DNA of 64,000 nucleotides from SCTG01 sp964384595 (GTDB lineage: Bacteria > Nitrospirota > Nitrospiria > Nitrospirales > NS-4): contig CAYLLY010000001.1 of assembly GCA_964384595.1 (NCBI GenBank), positions 1-64,000 on the forward strand, given 5' to 3'. The position numbers and the translations under genes are program-made. This document shows positions 25,562 to 33,853 of the stretch, piece by piece. The stretch's first letter is position 1; each line of letters starts with the position of its first letter. The notes under the pieces were generated by a model, which saw nothing but the letters and a program-made list of their open reading frames with translations, was not told the DNA's origin and searched no databases.

Positions 25562-27862
25562 ATGAAAGCTACCGGGCATCCCAGCACGTGCGAGGCGTCC
25601 CTCAGGATTTCGCCGAATGCATTGCGCGTCCTGCAGAAACGGTATCTGGCGAAGGACGAACACGGCAAGGTCATCGAAACCCCCGAGGGGATGTTTCGCC
25701 GCGTGGCGACGAACCTGGCCCAAGCCGACGGGTTCTACGGCGCGACGCCCGAGGAGATGCGGAAGACCGAAGAAGAATTTTACGCCTTGATGGCGCGCTT
25801 GGATTTTCTGCCGAACTCGCCGACTCTCATGAATGCCGGCCGGCCGCTGCAGCAGTTGGCCGCCTGCTTCGTCTTGCCCGTTGAAGACTCGATCGGAGGC
25901 ATCTACGACACACTGAAGCACCAGGCGCTCATCCATCAGACCGGCGGCGGGACGGGATTCTCGTTCTCACGGCTGCGTCCCAAGGACGACATGGTGCGCA
26001 GCACCGGGGGCGTGGCGTCCGGCCCCGTGTCCTTCATGAAGGTGTACAACCAGTCCACCGAGCACATCAAGCAGGGAGGGACCCGGCGGGGCGCCAACAT
26101 GGGGATTCTGCGGGTGGACCACCCCGACATCCTGGAGTTCATCACCTGCAAGACGAACACGAAAGAGGTGACCAATTTCAACATCAGTATCGCGGTCACG
26201 GACGCTTTCATGAGCGCCGCGCTCAAGGGCGAAATGTACGATCTGGTCAGCCCCCGAAACGGCAAGGTGGTCAGACAGCTCAATGCCCGCGAGGTGCTGG
26301 CCACGATCGCGGAGGCGGCGTGGCGCAACGGGGAGCCGGGACTCTTCTTCATCGACCAGGCCAACCGCACCAACCCGACTCCGCACTACGCCATGATCGA
26401 GGCGACGAATCCCTGCGGCGAGCAGCCGTTGCTGCCCTATGAGTCGTGCAACCTCGGGAGCATCAATGTCGAGACCCACTTGGTCCTGACCGGGGACGGC
26501 CGGCACGAGATCGACTGGACGCATATGGAGCGATCCATCCGGACCTCCGTGCATTTCCTCGACAACGTCATCGACATGAACAAGTATCCGATCCCCGAGA
26601 TCGAGAAATGCACCAAGGACAACCGGAAGATCGGTCTGGGCGTGATGGGTTTCGCACGCCTGCTCTTCAAGTTGGGCATCCAATACGACTCCGAGGCCGG
26701 CGTGGAGATGGGCGCCCGTCTCATGAAGTTCATTTCGGAGGTCGGCTACGACGAATCCATCCGCATGGCCGAGAAGCGCGGCGTGTATCCCTCCTGGAAG
26801 GGGTCCCTCCATGAAGCGCGGGGCCAGCGGGTCCGCAACTCCTATGTCACCACCGTGGCGCCGACCGGCACGATCAGCATGATCGCGGATACGTCGGGCG
26901 GCTGCGAGCCCGAATTCAGCCTGATCTGGTTCAAGAACGTCATGGACGGCGAGCATCTGCCCTATGTCCTTGACCACTTCATCGAGACGGCCAAGCGGGA
27001 GAGGTTCTGGAACGACGAACTGCTGGACAAGATCCTGGCCAATCACGGCTCGGCCCGCGGCCTCGTCGAAGTGCCGGAGCGGTGGCAGGAGGTCTTCACC
27101 ACGGCCCACGACGTGGCGCCGGAGTGGCACGTTCGAATGCAGGCGGCCTTCCAGAAGCACACCGACAGCGGCGTCTCCAAGACCATCAACATGCCGGACC
27201 AGGCCAGCGTGGATGACGTGATGGCCGCGTACCTGATGGCCTATGAGCTCGGGTGCAAGGGCATCACGGTGTATCGCGATGGGAGCCGCGAAGAGCAGGT
27301 CATGAATGTCGGCGTCTCGACGAAGGAAACGAAGGAGAAGGGAATGGCCGACAAGGTGATGGAGCAACTGGCGGCCGCGCACGCGGCGGGGCCGTCAGCG
27401 AGCAAGCTGGAGCGGCCAACGAAGGTGCAAGGCGAGACGATCGCGATCAACACCAGCTACGGCAAGATGTACCTGACCATCAATTCGTTGCACGGGGAAC
27501 CGTTCGAAACCTTCGCCACGGTGGCGAAGGCGGGCGGGATGATCCAGGCCGATTTGGAGTGCGTCTGCCGGCTCATCAGCCTCGCGCTTCGCTATCGGAT
27601 TCCGATGCATGAGATCACCCGGCAGTTGATCGGGATTCAGGACGGCAACCCTTACGGGATGGGCGGGAATCGCGTCCTCTCGCTCTGGGACGCCATCGCC
27701 AAGGCGCTGGCCACCTACCATCCGGCCGGACAGCCGCAGGCGGCGACTGCCGGCGTCTTGGCGGCCCGCCCGGAAGGTTTGCCGTGCCCGGACTGCGGAG
27801 GGCCCTTGATGCATACGGAGAACTGCGAGAAATGCAGTTGCGGGTACTCACGCTGCTGGTAA
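25562..27862 (+). CDS. nrdJ: Adenosylcobalamin-dependent (class II) ribonucleoside-diphosphate reductase
   Basis: 766 residues. GGAGG sits 6 nt before the second of two adjacent ATGs (25559, 25562), so the second is preferred. Key motifs: FLPNSPTLMNAG, LAACFVLPVEDS with the first redox Cys, GGGTGFSFSRLRP, NPCGEQPLLPYESCNLGSINV with the thiyl-radical Cys and the second redox Cys, and APTGTISMIADTSGGCEP. The C-terminus (CPDCGGPLMHTENCEKCSCGYSRCW) is the redox-active zinc-type tail. It reduces ribonucleotides to deoxyribonucleotides using coenzyme B12, independent of oxygen. Confidence 0.95.
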   Translation: MKATGHPSTCEASLRISPNALRVLQKRYLAKDEHGKVIETPEGMFRRVATNLAQADGFYGATPEEMRKTEEEFYALMARLDFLPNSPTLMNAGRPLQQLAACFVLPVEDSIGGIYDTLKHQALIHQTGGGTGFSFSRLRPKDDMVRSTGGVASGPVSFMKVYNQSTEHIKQGGTRRGANMGILRVDHPDILEFITCKTNTKEVTNFNISIAVTDAFMSAALKGEMYDLVSPRNGKVVRQLNAREVLATIAEAAWRNGEPGLFFIDQANRTNPTPHYAMIEATNPCGEQPLLPYESCNLGSINVETHLVLTGDGRHEIDWTHMERSIRTSVHFLDNVIDMNKYPIPEIEKCTKDNRKIGLGVMGFARLLFKLGIQYDSEAGVEMGARLMKFISEVGYDESIRMAEKRGVYPSWKGSLHEARGQRVRNSYVTTVAPTGTISMIADTSGGCEPEFSLIWFKNVMDGEHLPYVLDHFIETAKRERFWNDELLDKILANHGSARGLVEVPERWQEVFTTAHDVAPEWHVRMQAAFQKHTDSGVSKTINMPDQASVDDVMAAYLMAYELGCKGITVYRDGSREEQVMNVGVSTKETKEKGMADKVMEQLAAAHAAGPSASKLERPTKVQGETIAINTSYGKMYLTINSLHGEPFETFATVAKAGGMIQADLECVCRLISLALRYRIPMHEITRQLIGIQDGNPYGMGGNRVLSLWDAIAKALATYHPAGQPQAATAGVLAARPEGLPCPDCGGPLMHTENCEKCSCGYSRCW

Positions 27863-27901
27863 CCGCATGAGATGCAGCAGCGTCAACGAAAGGGGGGCGG
27901 A

Positions 27902-28243
27902 ATGTCGGGTCCTTATAACCTGAAGTATATCCACCTCTTTGTCACGGAGAACTCTCCCGGCGCCTACATCGTGTCGCGCAACGGGCGGATGGCCGACCGT
28001 GTCGGGCGTTCCGATCGGACGCTCGCCGATGAGCTCAACCGGGAGGCCGCCGAAGGCAAGTACCGGTATTTCTGGTTCGAGTACACGCCCAGCGCCGCCG
28101 CGGCGTACAGTCTGGAGTGTACCTGGTACCACCGGTACCATCCGACCGACAACCCGGAGCACCCGAGCGGGTTGCTGGGCGGCGAGGCCGCGTGCCAGGT
28201 CAAGGGCTGCCAGGTGGGCGCGATGGCCCACGCCCGCGGCTGA
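27902..28243 (+). CDS. Small protein with a degenerate GIY-YIG-like pattern
   Basis: 113 residues from the ATG at 27902, which has AAGGGGGGCGGA upstream. The sequence shows GAYIVSRNGR, then RVGRSDRTLADELNREA, then YRYFWFEYTPSAAAAYSLECTWYHRY and NPEHPSG. The order GAY / VGRS / helix with Glu-Cys / Tyr-His resembles a GIY-YIG domain with the first motif relaxed. That reading is my inference; the protein is otherwise an unassigned conserved-looking hypothetical. It follows nrdJ by 39 bp, which itself is preceded by another GIY-YIG gene. Confidence 0.55.
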   Translation: MSGPYNLKYIHLFVTENSPGAYIVSRNGRMADRVGRSDRTLADELNREAAEGKYRYFWFEYTPSAAAAYSLECTWYHRYHPTDNPEHPSGLLGGEAACQVKGCQVGAMAHARG

Positions 28244-28336
28244 GCGTTCCCGGCGCGAAGTTCCCTAGAGCCCTTACCGTCCCAGCGCGTAACCGGTTTC
28301 TCTGCAAGCCTCACCAGCGTTTCTGCGTCGCCCGCT

Positions 28337-28366
28337 TGCGCTTCCGCACAAGACTGTGCTAGATTC
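28337..28366 (+). promoter_or_regulatory. Promoter of rpsU
   Basis: TTGCGC (28337-28342, four of six), an 18-bp spacer and an extended -10, TGCTAGATT (hexamer 28361-28366). Transcription would start near 28373, giving a leader of about 35 nt with AGGAG before the rpsU ATG at 28408. Confidence 0.5.
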
Positions 28367-28407
28367 CGGCCCGTTGTGCAGGGATGATGAGAGACAGGAG
28401 CGATTGG

Positions 28408-28602
28408 ATGGAAATCAAAGTTTTCAACAACAATGTCGAGAAGGCCCTGAAAATCGCGAAGAAAAAGCTCGCGGGGGAAGGGCTCTTCCGTGAGCTCAAG
28501 CGCCGCCGGTTCTACGAGAAGCCCAGCCTGAAGAAGAAGAACAAAGAGCGGGAAGCCCAGCGCCGCCGCCAGAAATGGCTGGCCAAGCACAAGTCCGAGT
28601 AA
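28408..28602 (+). CDS. rpsU: 30S ribosomal protein bS21
   Basis: 64 residues beginning MEIKVFNNNVEKALKIAKKK, followed by LFRELKRRRFYEKPSLKKKNKER. This is the standard length and sequence of bS21, which binds the 30S platform near the anti-Shine-Dalgarno region. The ATG at 28408 with AGGAG about 9 nt upstream is preferred over the in-frame ATGs at 28384/28387. Endonuclease III follows by 58 bp on the same strand. Confidence 0.95.
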   Translation: MEIKVFNNNVEKALKIAKKKLAGEGLFRELKRRRFYEKPSLKKKNKEREAQRRRQKWLAKHKSE

Positions 28603-28660
28603 GCGTCACGCGCCCTGCCGCCTCGACCGTTTCTTCCCCTGACATATCGCGCCGGTTGTC

Positions 28661-29317
28661 GTGAAGGACGAGGACATCCACGCCTGCGTCCGAATCCTGA
28701 AGCGGGAGATCCTGCGCTGGAAGGAGCCGGTGGTGGGCGTCGTCGCCAAGGCCTCGCGCGACCCCTTTCAAATACTCGTTTCGACCGTCCTCAGCCTGCG
28801 CACAAAAGACCAGACCACGGCCGACGCGTCCGCCCGCCTGTTCCGGCTCGCCACCACCCCCAAGGCCATGCTGGCGATTTCCCGGCGGGCGGTCGAGCGG
28901 GCCATCTATCCGGTCGGATTCTATCGGACCAAGGCCCGGCACATCCACGAGATCTGCCGGGACCTGCTGACGCGGTACGGCGGAAGGGTGCCCGATGAGA
29001 TCGACGAACTCCTGACGCTCAAGGGCGTGGGTCGCAAGACCGCCAACCTGGTGGTGACGCTGGGGTACCGAAAGCCGGGCATCTGCGTGGACATTCATGT
29101 CCACCGCATCAGCAACCGCTGGGGCTACATCCGCACCCGAACGCCCGAGCAGAGCGAGAAGGCATTGCGGCGCAAACTACCGGGCCGCTACTGGCTGATC
29201 TACAACGATCTCCTGGTGCCGTACGGCCAGAATCTGTGCACGCCCGTCTCCCCGCGCTGCAGTCAGTGCAAGCTCGCGGTGTACTGCGAGCGGGTGGGGG
29301 TGAAGAAGTCGAGGTAG
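28661..29317 (+). CDS. nth: Endonuclease III (HhH-GPD DNA glycosylase/AP lyase)
   Basis: 218 residues from a GTG. The helix-hairpin-helix LKGVGRKTANLVV carries the catalytic Lys126, and VDIHVHRI carries Asp144. The C-terminal iron-sulfur loop has the spacing C-x7-C-x2-C-x5-C (CTPVSPRC, CSQC, LAVYC). The enzyme removes oxidised pyrimidines and nicks abasic sites. Length is typical. It converges on the DsrE gene at 29406, with an inverted repeat between them. Confidence 0.92.
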   Translation: MKDEDIHACVRILKREILRWKEPVVGVVAKASRDPFQILVSTVLSLRTKDQTTADASARLFRLATTPKAMLAISRRAVERAIYPVGFYRTKARHIHEICRDLLTRYGGRVPDEIDELLTLKGVGRKTANLVVTLGYRKPGICVDIHVHRISNRWGYIRTRTPEQSEKALRRKLPGRYWLIYNDLLVPYGQNLCTPVSPRCSQCKLAVYCERVGVKKSR

Positions 29318-29322
29318 GAGGA

Positions 29323-29400
29323 CGTTAACCGATAATCGTTATTCGTGAAGGCATGAAGACTTAGGAGTTACCGTTTAACGATTAACGAATAACGTTTAAC
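29323..29400. repeat. AT-rich interrupted inverted repeats between convergent nth and dsrE genes
   Basis: Several copies of a TAACG/CGTTA theme occur. CGTTATTCG (29337-29345) is complementary to CGAATAACG (29386-29394), and GTTAACC-type and GTTTAAC-type blocks lie outside them. The region lacks a compact GC stem. It may act as a weak bidirectional terminator or be a degenerate mobile repeat. Confidence 0.45.
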
Positions 29401-29405
29401 CTTCT

Positions 29406-29822
29406 TCAGATGAACAGCGTGGTCTCGGCGTCGGCGGCGAGGTTCAGGATCAGCGGCAGCCCCATGACCTCGTCCACCTTCGGGGCGAGGTCCTCGTGCT
29501 TGACGCTCATGTATTCCAGGCCGGCGCTGCAGGCGATGACCGTGAAGCTGCCGACTTGCTTGGCTTCCGCGAACATCTCGGTGATCTTCGGCACCTTCTT
29601 TTCGACCATCGCCCGGGCCACTTCGTCGGCGTGCGCCTCGTAGGCCGGTGAAAAGTCGATCCGGTCCAGCTCGCCCATCGCCAGTTTTTTGATCGCCCAG
29701 AACATCAGGAAGACGTACACGTCCTTGCCCATGGCCGCGGCCGTCATGCCGATGGTGGCGGCCTGATACAGCTTGTCGTAGGTGCCGCCGTGGGCGAAGA
29801 TGACGAACTTGGGTTTCTTCAC
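29406..29822 (-). CDS. DsrE-family protein
   Basis: 138 residues from a GTG. It starts KPKFVIFAHGGTYDKLYQAATIGMTAAAMGKDVYVFLMFWAIKKL and ends with FTVIACSAGLEYMSVKHEDL and ILNLAADAETTLFI, the DsrE-type architecture with a C-terminal conserved Cys. Its sequence is more distant from the DsrE protein at 24206, but the C-termini end alike (LFI). It would act as a sulfur carrier or a membrane-associated regulatory homologue. It follows the secreted protein at 29838 by 15 bp. Confidence 0.8.
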   Translation of the reverse strand: MKKPKFVIFAHGGTYDKLYQAATIGMTAAAMGKDVYVFLMFWAIKKLAMGELDRIDFSPAYEAHADEVARAMVEKKVPKITEMFAEAKQVGSFTVIACSAGLEYMSVKHEDLAPKVDEVMGLPLILNLAADAETTLFI

Positions 29823-29837
29823 GGAAGGCTCGGGCGA

Positions 29838-30206
29838 TCAGGGTTTCAGCGTGGACTTGATGCCGCTGGCCCAGTCGTTGATCACCCGGTCGACTTCGGC
29901 GGTCGACATCGGACGCTCGACGACCTCGGGCGCGTTCTTGATTTCCTTGCCGCTCTTTGATTCGGTCCGGATGATCATGGTCCGATTGTCGTCGACGTCG
30001 ATGTAGATGTACCACTCCTTGTCGCCGTGCGTGATCGTGGCCTCTTTGCCGGTGGTGTGCTTCTTGATCTCGACTTGGGGAGAGCTGGCGGCCGGTCCGG
30101 CTGCCGAGAGGGAATCCGGGGCGAACGGGGTCAGCAGGACTGCCGTGGTCACGGCGGGACCTATGAACCATCGCGCGAGCGCGCCTGTCCCTCGTGGTGT
30201 CTTCAT
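29838..30206 (-). CDS. Secreted protein of unknown function
   Basis: 122 residues from the ATG at 30206; a TTG two codons upstream falls inside the likely transcription start region and is not preferred. The signal peptide ends near SLSAAGPAA. The mature part has EWYIYIDVDDNRTMIIRTE, an alternating beta pattern, and a helical C-terminus. No family is recognised. It is probably cotranscribed with the DsrE gene downstream. Confidence 0.65.
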   Translation of the reverse strand: MKTPRGTGALARWFIGPAVTTAVLLTPFAPDSLSAAGPAASSPQVEIKKHTTGKEATITHGDKEWYIYIDVDDNRTMIIRTESKSGKEIKNAPEVVERPMSTAEVDRVINDWASGIKSTLKP

Positions 30207-30215
30207 GATCAAAGT

Positions 30216-30244
30216 ATTATACAGACGGCGCTGCTATGAGTAAA
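30216..30244 (-). promoter_or_regulatory. Promoter of the secreted-protein / DsrE operon, near-leaderless
   Basis: On the minus strand, TTTACT (30244-30239, four of six), a 17-bp spacer and a perfect TATAAT (30221-30216). The ATG at 30206 is 9 nt after the -10, so the leader would be about three bases or none. It overlaps, on the opposite strand, the region just upstream of polA. Confidence 0.6.
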
Positions 30245-30249
30245 CCGCC

Positions 30250-30278
30250 TTGTTCCGGTGCCGGGGCGGTGCTACGAT
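30250..30278 (+). promoter_or_regulatory. Promoter of polA, leaderless configuration
   Basis: TTGTTC (30250-30255, weak), a 17-bp spacer and an extended -10, TGCTACGAT (hexamer 30273-30278). The ATG at 30286 lies 7 nt after the -10, so transcription would begin at the start codon. No Shine-Dalgarno is visible. Confidence 0.45.
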
Positions 30279-30285
30279 GGGCCGG

Positions 30286-32928
30286 ATGACGCCGCGACCG
30301 GTGCTCTATCTTATTGACGGCAGCGCCTATCTCTATCGCGCCTTCTTCGCCTTGCCTGACCTGTCGACCGCCGCCGGCCTTCCGACGAATGCCGTCTACG
30401 GCTTCACCACGATGCTGCAGAAGATCATCCGGGAGCGACGGCCCGATTGCCTGGCGGTGGTGTTCGACGAGAAGGGCCCGACCCTCCGCCACGAAGAGTT
30501 CAAGGAATATAAGGCGCACCGTCCCCCGATGCCCGACGCCCTGTCGCAACAGATTCCGTACATCCACCGAATCGTCGAGGCGTTCGCGATCCCGGTCGTG
30601 AAGCTCCAGGGCTTCGAGGCGGACGACCTGATCGGGACGCTCGCGCGCCAGGCCACGTTGGAGGGGCTGGGCGTGGTCATCGTGACCGGCGACAAGGACA
30701 TGTTTCAACTCCTGGCCCCCGCGGTCCGCATCTTCGATCCGGTCAAGGACAAAATGTTCACGGAAGAGGACTGCCTGGATCGCTTCGGAGTCGAACCGGC
30801 GCGCGTCGTCGAGGTCATGGGATTGATGGGCGACGCGACGGACAACATTCCCGGCGTCAAGGGCATCGGCGAGAAAACGGCGAAGAAGCTCATCGCCGAA
30901 TTCGGCACGATCGAGAATCTCCTGGCGCGCCTCTCCGACGTGCCAGGCGAGAAGCTCCGGGAGCTGCTGGAAACGCAGGCGGGCGAGGCACGCCAGAGCC
31001 GGCGGCTCGCCACCATCGTGACGGACTGCCCGGTGTCGTTCGAGCGCGACCGCTTTCTGCTCGGCGAGGCCAGGACGGAGGACTTGCGCGCGCTCTACCG
31101 CGAGCTCGAGTTCTGGGGCCTGCTCAAGGCGCTTCCCAACGGGCCGGGTGACGGGAATGGCGCTGCGGACCCGGTCGTCGTGCTGGACGATCCATCGTCC
31201 CGCACGCGCGCCGTGGCGGCCATCAGGGCCGCCGGCGAAGCGGCGATCCAATGCGCGGCGGCGGGCCACGATCCGCTCAGGGCCGAGCTCCAGGGTGTCG
31301 GAGTCTGTCCCGGCCCCGGCTCGCCGGCCTATTTCTTCGGCGTGTCCGGACTGGAGGACCTGCGCGCCCTGCTGGGCTCCTTGTCTCTGAAAGTGGACGC
31401 CCACGACTATAAGGCGGCGTGGTTGGCCCTGCGGCGCGCGCGCATCGCGGTCCCTCCGCCACGCTCCGATACGATGGTGGCGGGATACCTGCTGAACCCG
31501 AATCGCCGGAGCCCGGCCTTGGAGACGCTGGTCCAAGAGCACCTGGGCGAGCCGCTGGGCCACGCCTCGCCGGCCCGGAAACCGAAGAAAGGGGACCTGT
31601 TCGATCAGCCTGATATGGAGGAAGTGGCGGTGCGGGCTGGAAGCGCGGCCTCGGCGATCGCCCGCCTGCGGCCCATCCTGGCCGGGAAGCTGGCCGCCGC
31701 CGGCCTGACCGACCTGTTCGAACGGGTGGAGCTGCCGCTCACCCTGGTCCTGGGCGAGATGGAAGCGAACGGGTTTCGCGTGGACACCACCGTGCTGGCC
31801 GGTCTGGCGAAGGAACTTGAGCACCAGCTCGCCGTCATTCTCGAGGAGGTCTATCGAAAGGCCGGCGCGGAGTTCAACGTCAATTCGCCCAAGCAGCTCA
31901 GCGAGGTCCTGTTCGAGAAGCTCAAGCTCCCGCCGACCAAGAAGACCAAAACCGGCTACTCCACGGATGAGGAGGTTCTCACGCAGCTCGCGCTCCAGCA
32001 CGAGTTGCCGGCCGACATCCTGAATTACCGGAGCCTCAGCAAGCTCAAGTCCACGTATGTGGACGCGCTGCCGCTGCTGGTGAACCCCGAGACGGGGCGC
32101 CTGCACACGTCGTTCAACCAGACGATCACGGCGACGGGGCGGCTCTCGTCGTCCGAACCGAACCTCCAGAACATCCCGGTGAAGGGGGAGTGGGGCGGGC
32201 GCATCCGCGAAGCGTTCGTGGCCGACGCCGGGTGCGTGCTGCTCTCCGCGGACTACAACCAGATCGAGCCGCGCATCCTCGCGCACCTCGCCCGGGATCC
32301 CGTCCTCATCGGCGCGTTCGCGCGCGGCGACGACATCCACACGGCGACGGCCGTGGAGATCTTCGGCCTGCCCGCGGCGCAGATCACGAAGGACATGCGC
32401 CGGGTCGCCAAGACGGTGAACTTCGGCATCATCTACGGCATCAGCCCCTACGGGCTCTCGTCCCAGTTGGGGATCTCGCAGCAGGAGGCCAAGAAATACA
32501 TCGAGGCGTACTTCACGCGGTTCCAGGGCGTGAAGGCCTTTCTGGACAAGACGATCGCCGACGCCAAGGAGAGCGGCTATGTCACGACCATGCTGTGCCG
32601 CCGTCGCCCGATTCCGGAGTTGCGCAGCGGCGATCCGGCCCAACGGGGTATGGGCGAGCGGATGGCCATGAACACGCCGATCCAGGGGACGGCGGCGGAC
32701 GTCATCAAGCTCGCCATGCTGGCCGTCCGTCGGCGGCTGGCGGCGGAACGGTCCACGGCGAGGATGATCCTGCAGGTCCACGACGAGCTGATCTTCGAGG
32801 TAGCGGAGGCCGAGGTCGAAACGGTGAAAAAGATCGTCGTCGAGGCCATGGAGCAGGTGGTGAGCCTGGCGGTTCCCCTCAAGGTGGACGTCGGCGTCGG
32901 CCGGAACTGGCGGGCGGCGCATCCGTAA
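30286..32928 (+). CDS. polA: DNA polymerase I with inactive-looking proofreading domain
   Basis: 880 residues from the ATG at 30286. The N-terminal 5'-nuclease domain (about 1-290) has LYLIDGSAYLYRAFFAL, VTGDKDMFQLL and MGDATDNIPGVKGIGEKTAKKL. The middle domain (about 300-480) keeps the 3'-5' exonuclease fold length but lacks the catalytic acids: the DxE motif is replaced by AIQCAA. The polymerase domain has motif A DYNQIEPRIL, motif B RRVAKTVNFGIIYG and motif C QVHDELIFE. It works in repair and Okazaki-fragment processing. Loss of proofreading acids resembles the Taq-type enzyme. Confidence 0.95.
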   Translation: MTPRPVLYLIDGSAYLYRAFFALPDLSTAAGLPTNAVYGFTTMLQKIIRERRPDCLAVVFDEKGPTLRHEEFKEYKAHRPPMPDALSQQIPYIHRIVEAFAIPVVKLQGFEADDLIGTLARQATLEGLGVVIVTGDKDMFQLLAPAVRIFDPVKDKMFTEEDCLDRFGVEPARVVEVMGLMGDATDNIPGVKGIGEKTAKKLIAEFGTIENLLARLSDVPGEKLRELLETQAGEARQSRRLATIVTDCPVSFERDRFLLGEARTEDLRALYRELEFWGLLKALPNGPGDGNGAADPVVVLDDPSSRTRAVAAIRAAGEAAIQCAAAGHDPLRAELQGVGVCPGPGSPAYFFGVSGLEDLRALLGSLSLKVDAHDYKAAWLALRRARIAVPPPRSDTMVAGYLLNPNRRSPALETLVQEHLGEPLGHASPARKPKKGDLFDQPDMEEVAVRAGSAASAIARLRPILAGKLAAAGLTDLFERVELPLTLVLGEMEANGFRVDTTVLAGLAKELEHQLAVILEEVYRKAGAEFNVNSPKQLSEVLFEKLKLPPTKKTKTGYSTDEEVLTQLALQHELPADILNYRSLSKLKSTYVDALPLLVNPETGRLHTSFNQTITATGRLSSSEPNLQNIPVKGEWGGRIREAFVADAGCVLLSADYNQIEPRILAHLARDPVLIGAFARGDDIHTATAVEIFGLPAAQITKDMRRVAKTVNFGIIYGISPYGLSSQLGISQQEAKKYIEAYFTRFQGVKAFLDKTIADAKESGYVTTMLCRRRPIPELRSGDPAQRGMGERMAMNTPIQGTAADVIKLAMLAVRRRLAAERSTARMILQVHDELIFEVAEAEVETVKKIVVEAMEQVVSLAVPLKVDVGVGRNWRAAHP

Positions 32929-32951
32929 ATCCCAGATGTGGCGGGTCCTGT

Positions 32952-33027
32952 CGGCGAACAGCCCGGACGTGCTCGCTCCGCCAAGGGCAAGCAAGTCGCT
33001 GCGCTCCGCCCGGGCGCCCGTTCGCCG
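32952..33027. repeat. Interrupted inverted repeat after polA
   Basis: CGGCGAAC (32952-32959) is complementary to GTTCGCCG (33020-33027), with further partial pairing of CCCGG blocks just inside. A GCTCCGCC motif appears twice in between. Downstream (about 33045-33090) is a CCCCCG..CGGGGG hairpin followed by AGAGG-rich sequence of the kind often seen in dispersed intergenic repeats. No gene is supported in 32929-33157. Confidence 0.4.
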
Positions 33028-33157
33028 CCACCCGCTCCTTTTTTGAGATCCCTCGCCCCCGTCTCGGGGGAGAGGATGAAGGTGAGGGGGAGCCCTCAGC
33101 CCTTGATTAAACGATTCGCCCGGATGCCGTGTCCAATGGAACGAGGAGAGCTTATAG

Positions 33158-33442
33158 TTGACTACGATTGACATCCTCAGAAAGAAAGTGCGGAATAAGG
33201 AGTATGAATTCACGATCCCGCATTTCTTCGAGGAAATGGCGAACGATGATTTGCAATTGGTTGATATCGAGACGGTTATTCTCAACGGCAAGGTCAGGAG
33301 ACGCTTCACTCGTGATCCTCGCGGTACCCGGTACGAAGTGGTGGGACCATCAACTGATGGCCGCCAGGTGGCGATCATTTGCAGGTTGAAGGAGACGAGG
33401 AAGTTGCTTTTTATCACGACCTATTTGCACGAATCGGTTTAA
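33158..33442 (+). CDS. DUF4258-type protein, probable toxin of a YgiT-type pair
   Basis: 94 residues from a TTG, with GAGGAGAG about 9 nt upstream. The sequence carries the DUF4258 pattern: FTIPHFFEEMANDDLQLVDIETVILNGKVRRRFTRDPRGTRYEVVGPS, then VAIICRLKETRKLLFITTYL. DUF4258 belongs to the RelE/MqsR-like small-toxin group. It is followed 16 bp downstream by a YgiT-type zinc-finger gene, the usual antitoxin-side partner. Base composition is lower in GC than the flanking genes. Confidence 0.72.
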   Translation: MTTIDILRKKVRNKEYEFTIPHFFEEMANDDLQLVDIETVILNGKVRRRFTRDPRGTRYEVVGPSTDGRQVAIICRLKETRKLLFITTYLHESV

Positions 33443-33457
33443 CGGAGGGTGAACTCC

Positions 33458-33712
33458 ATGTATGACTACGGTGCGTGCCACGTTTGCGGGAGTCGGATGG
33501 AATCGAAAAGGATCAAACAGGATATCTGGGTCAAGAAGAAACTAATCGTCGTCGAAGACGTGCCGGCGGGTGTTTGCCCTCAGTGTGGGGAAAAGGTGGT
33601 CAACGCCGATGTGGGTCGTCGGCTGGCGGCCGTCGTAACGGATGCAAAGCGCTTTCGCAAAACGAGAACTATAGCCGTGCCGGTCATCCAATTTGCAGGG
33701 GACGTGGCCTGA
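33458..33712 (+). CDS. YgiT-type zinc-finger protein (antitoxin-like)
   Basis: 84 residues from the ATG at 33458, chosen because GGAGG lies 9 nt upstream; the GTG at 33449 would overlap the ribosome site. Two CxxC knuckles (CHVCGSRM and CPQCGEKV) about 35 residues apart define the YgiT/MqsA-type zinc finger, with VEDVPAGVCPQCG. No C-terminal helix-turn-helix is evident, so it is the short form. It forms a pair with the DUF4258 gene. Confidence 0.78.
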   Translation: MYDYGACHVCGSRMESKRIKQDIWVKKKLIVVEDVPAGVCPQCGEKVVNADVGRRLAAVVTDAKRFRKTRTIAVPVIQFAGDVA

Positions 33713-33853
33713 GCCCTTCCTGTGTCCCGTCTCAGAAATTCGGTTAACAATTCTGGCTGTGTGAGCGTTCATGATTTCAGCGTTAAAGACCGATGAATTA
33801 TGCGCCTCACTTCGGAGACAGGACACTAGCTCGGTGTCACGAAAGGGGGAAAC

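Noticed and set aside
32938..33157. A small gene in the 229-bp interval after polA
   Set aside because: An open frame exists but has no start with a ribosome site, no conserved motif, and is made of inverted repeats and hairpins.
30217..33417. Very long open frame antisense to polA (over 1000 codons)
   Set aside because: It is the shadow of polA in high-GC sequence and continues past both gene ends. It has no family motifs or plausible start. Similar long antisense frames over the GH57 genes, infB, pnp, nrdJ and the copy 2 cyclase were rejected for the same reason.
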